Assembly (NCBI GenBank): GCA_905234475.1
Contig: CAJOHX010000012.1
Location: forward strand, 1-57,882
From: an uncultured Bacteroidales bacterium
Lineage (GTDB): Bacteria > Bacteroidota > Bacteroidia > Bacteroidales > UBA932
Direction of reading: 5' to 3'
DNA: 57,882 bases
Shown: in pieces, positions 57,473 to 57,882 of the stretch
Position numbering within the stretch: position 1 is the stretch's first letter
Layout: each line of letters begins with the position of its first letter
Program-made: the position numbers and the translations under genes
The notes under the pieces: generated by a model
Told to the model about the DNA's origin: nothing
Database searches by the model: none
What the model saw: only the letters and a program-made list of their open reading frames with translations

Positions 57473-57489
57473 CGGCTTTACACTTTACA
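57443..57489 (-). promoter_or_regulatory. Cluster of TGTAAAG/CTTTACA heptamers, possible activator site
   Basis: CTTTACA occurs on the plus strand at 57452, 57462, 57476 and 57483, and its inverse TGTAAAG at 57443. They lie about 85-130 bases upstream of the predicted sigma-54 start, the usual place for an enhancer-binding protein. Part of the cluster also forms the kinase terminator. A separate small dyad CAACC-AACA-GGTTG is at 57389-57402. Confidence 0.45.
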
Positions 57490-57506
57490 GTTTTTCCCTT
57501 CAGGAA

Positions 57507-57882
57507 TCAACGGAAACGCAGTTCGAACACGGTCTGGCCGGCGTCGCTGCGCAGCAGCTCGATGGTGCCGTTGTGGTTGCGCATGATCTGGCGGGAGATG
57601 CTAAGCCCGATGCCGGAGCCCTCCTTCTTGGTAGTGTAGAACGGAATGAAGATCTGCTCCTGGGCCGCGGCAGGGATGGGTTCGCCGTCATTCGCCACCT
57701 GGACGATGACCTCGTCGTCCTTGCCCATCCGGGCGCTGATGTCGATGTGCTTTGCACCCGCCTGCAAGGCGTTCTTGATCAGGTTGATAAAGATCTGGGA
57801 GATCTGCCCCTCATCGGCGTAGATCATCAGGTCCGGCTCCTCCGGCCGATAGGAGCAGGCGGCGCCGCAGGACGTGGCGAAT
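57507..57882 (-). CDS. Sensor histidine kinase, C-terminal part (cut by the window end)
   Basis: The frame stays open to the window edge; 125 residues are visible. They hold the HATPase domain: N-box NLIKNALQAG, G1 VANDGEPIP, F-box IFIPFYTTK and G2 GSGIGLSI, ending HNGTIELLRSDAGQTVFELRF. The catalytic His and sensor part lie outside. Its place directly upstream of a sigma-54-type promoter suggests partnership with an NtrC-family response regulator, but that gene is not in view. Confidence 0.88.
   Translation of the reverse strand, partial: FATSCGAACSYRPEEPDLMIYADEGQISQIFINLIKNALQAGAKHIDISARMGKDDEVIVQVANDGEPIPAAAQEQIFIPFYTTKKEGSGIGLSISRQIMRNHNGTIELLRSDAGQTVFELRFR

Overview
The window is chromosomal DNA from a GC-rich member of the Bacteroidales, most likely an uncultured gut or rumen lineage; an Alistipes/Rikenellaceae or Cryptobacteroides-like origin is a guess. 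The evidence is a SusC/SusD pair, a hybrid two-component regulator with a DNA-binding domain, many lipoprotein signal peptides, the Bacteroidetes -7 promoter element TAnnTTTG in front of many genes, and a lack of Shine-Dalgarno sequences. I see no transposase, integrase, phage gene or CRISPR array.

Layout. (1) 1-990: tRNA-Glu, rpsT, a possibly structured RNA, tRNA-Pro. (2) 991-6339: a membrane TPR protein, a TonB-family protein, a two-domain alpha/beta hydrolase and mltG. (3) 6439-34460: a polysaccharide utilisation locus with three GH3 glycosidases, SusC, SusD, a DUF3823 lipoprotein, five secreted CE1-type esterases with an N-terminal CBM48-like domain, one CE1 lipoprotein, one PHB-depolymerase/LpqC-like esterase, one type-B carboxylesterase, an unrecognised secreted protein and a 1342-residue hybrid two-component regulator. 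The gene set suggests feruloylated or acetylated xylan or a similar ester-decorated glycan. No endo-acting glycanase lies in the window, so the locus looks specialised for ester removal, oligosaccharide uptake and exo-hydrolysis. (4) 34496-38847: housekeeping genes: a LysM glucosaminidase, rnz, rpsA, recR. (5) 38914-57882, almost all on the minus strand: histidine kinase (cut by the window end), TolC-type outer membrane protein, HlyD-type adaptor, one ABC ATPase and six MacB/FtsX-type permeases. A hicAB toxin-antitoxin pair sits in the opposite orientation between two of the permeases.

Notable structure. The TolC gene is preceded by a good sigma-54 promoter (TGGCATG-N4-ATGCA, 57370-57385), with a cluster of CTTTACA/TGTAAAG heptamers about 85-130 bp upstream. 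This fits control by the adjacent kinase through an NtrC-type regulator just outside the window. Short hairpin repeats (GTCAT...ATCTC and GTCATCCTGAGC...GGATCT) repeatedly lie immediately beyond stop codons and have twice become part of coding sequence. Four small frame-breaking deletions occur in three conserved genes (rpsA twice, the ABC ATPase, TolC). Since rpsA is essential, consensus or assembly error is the first explanation to exclude.
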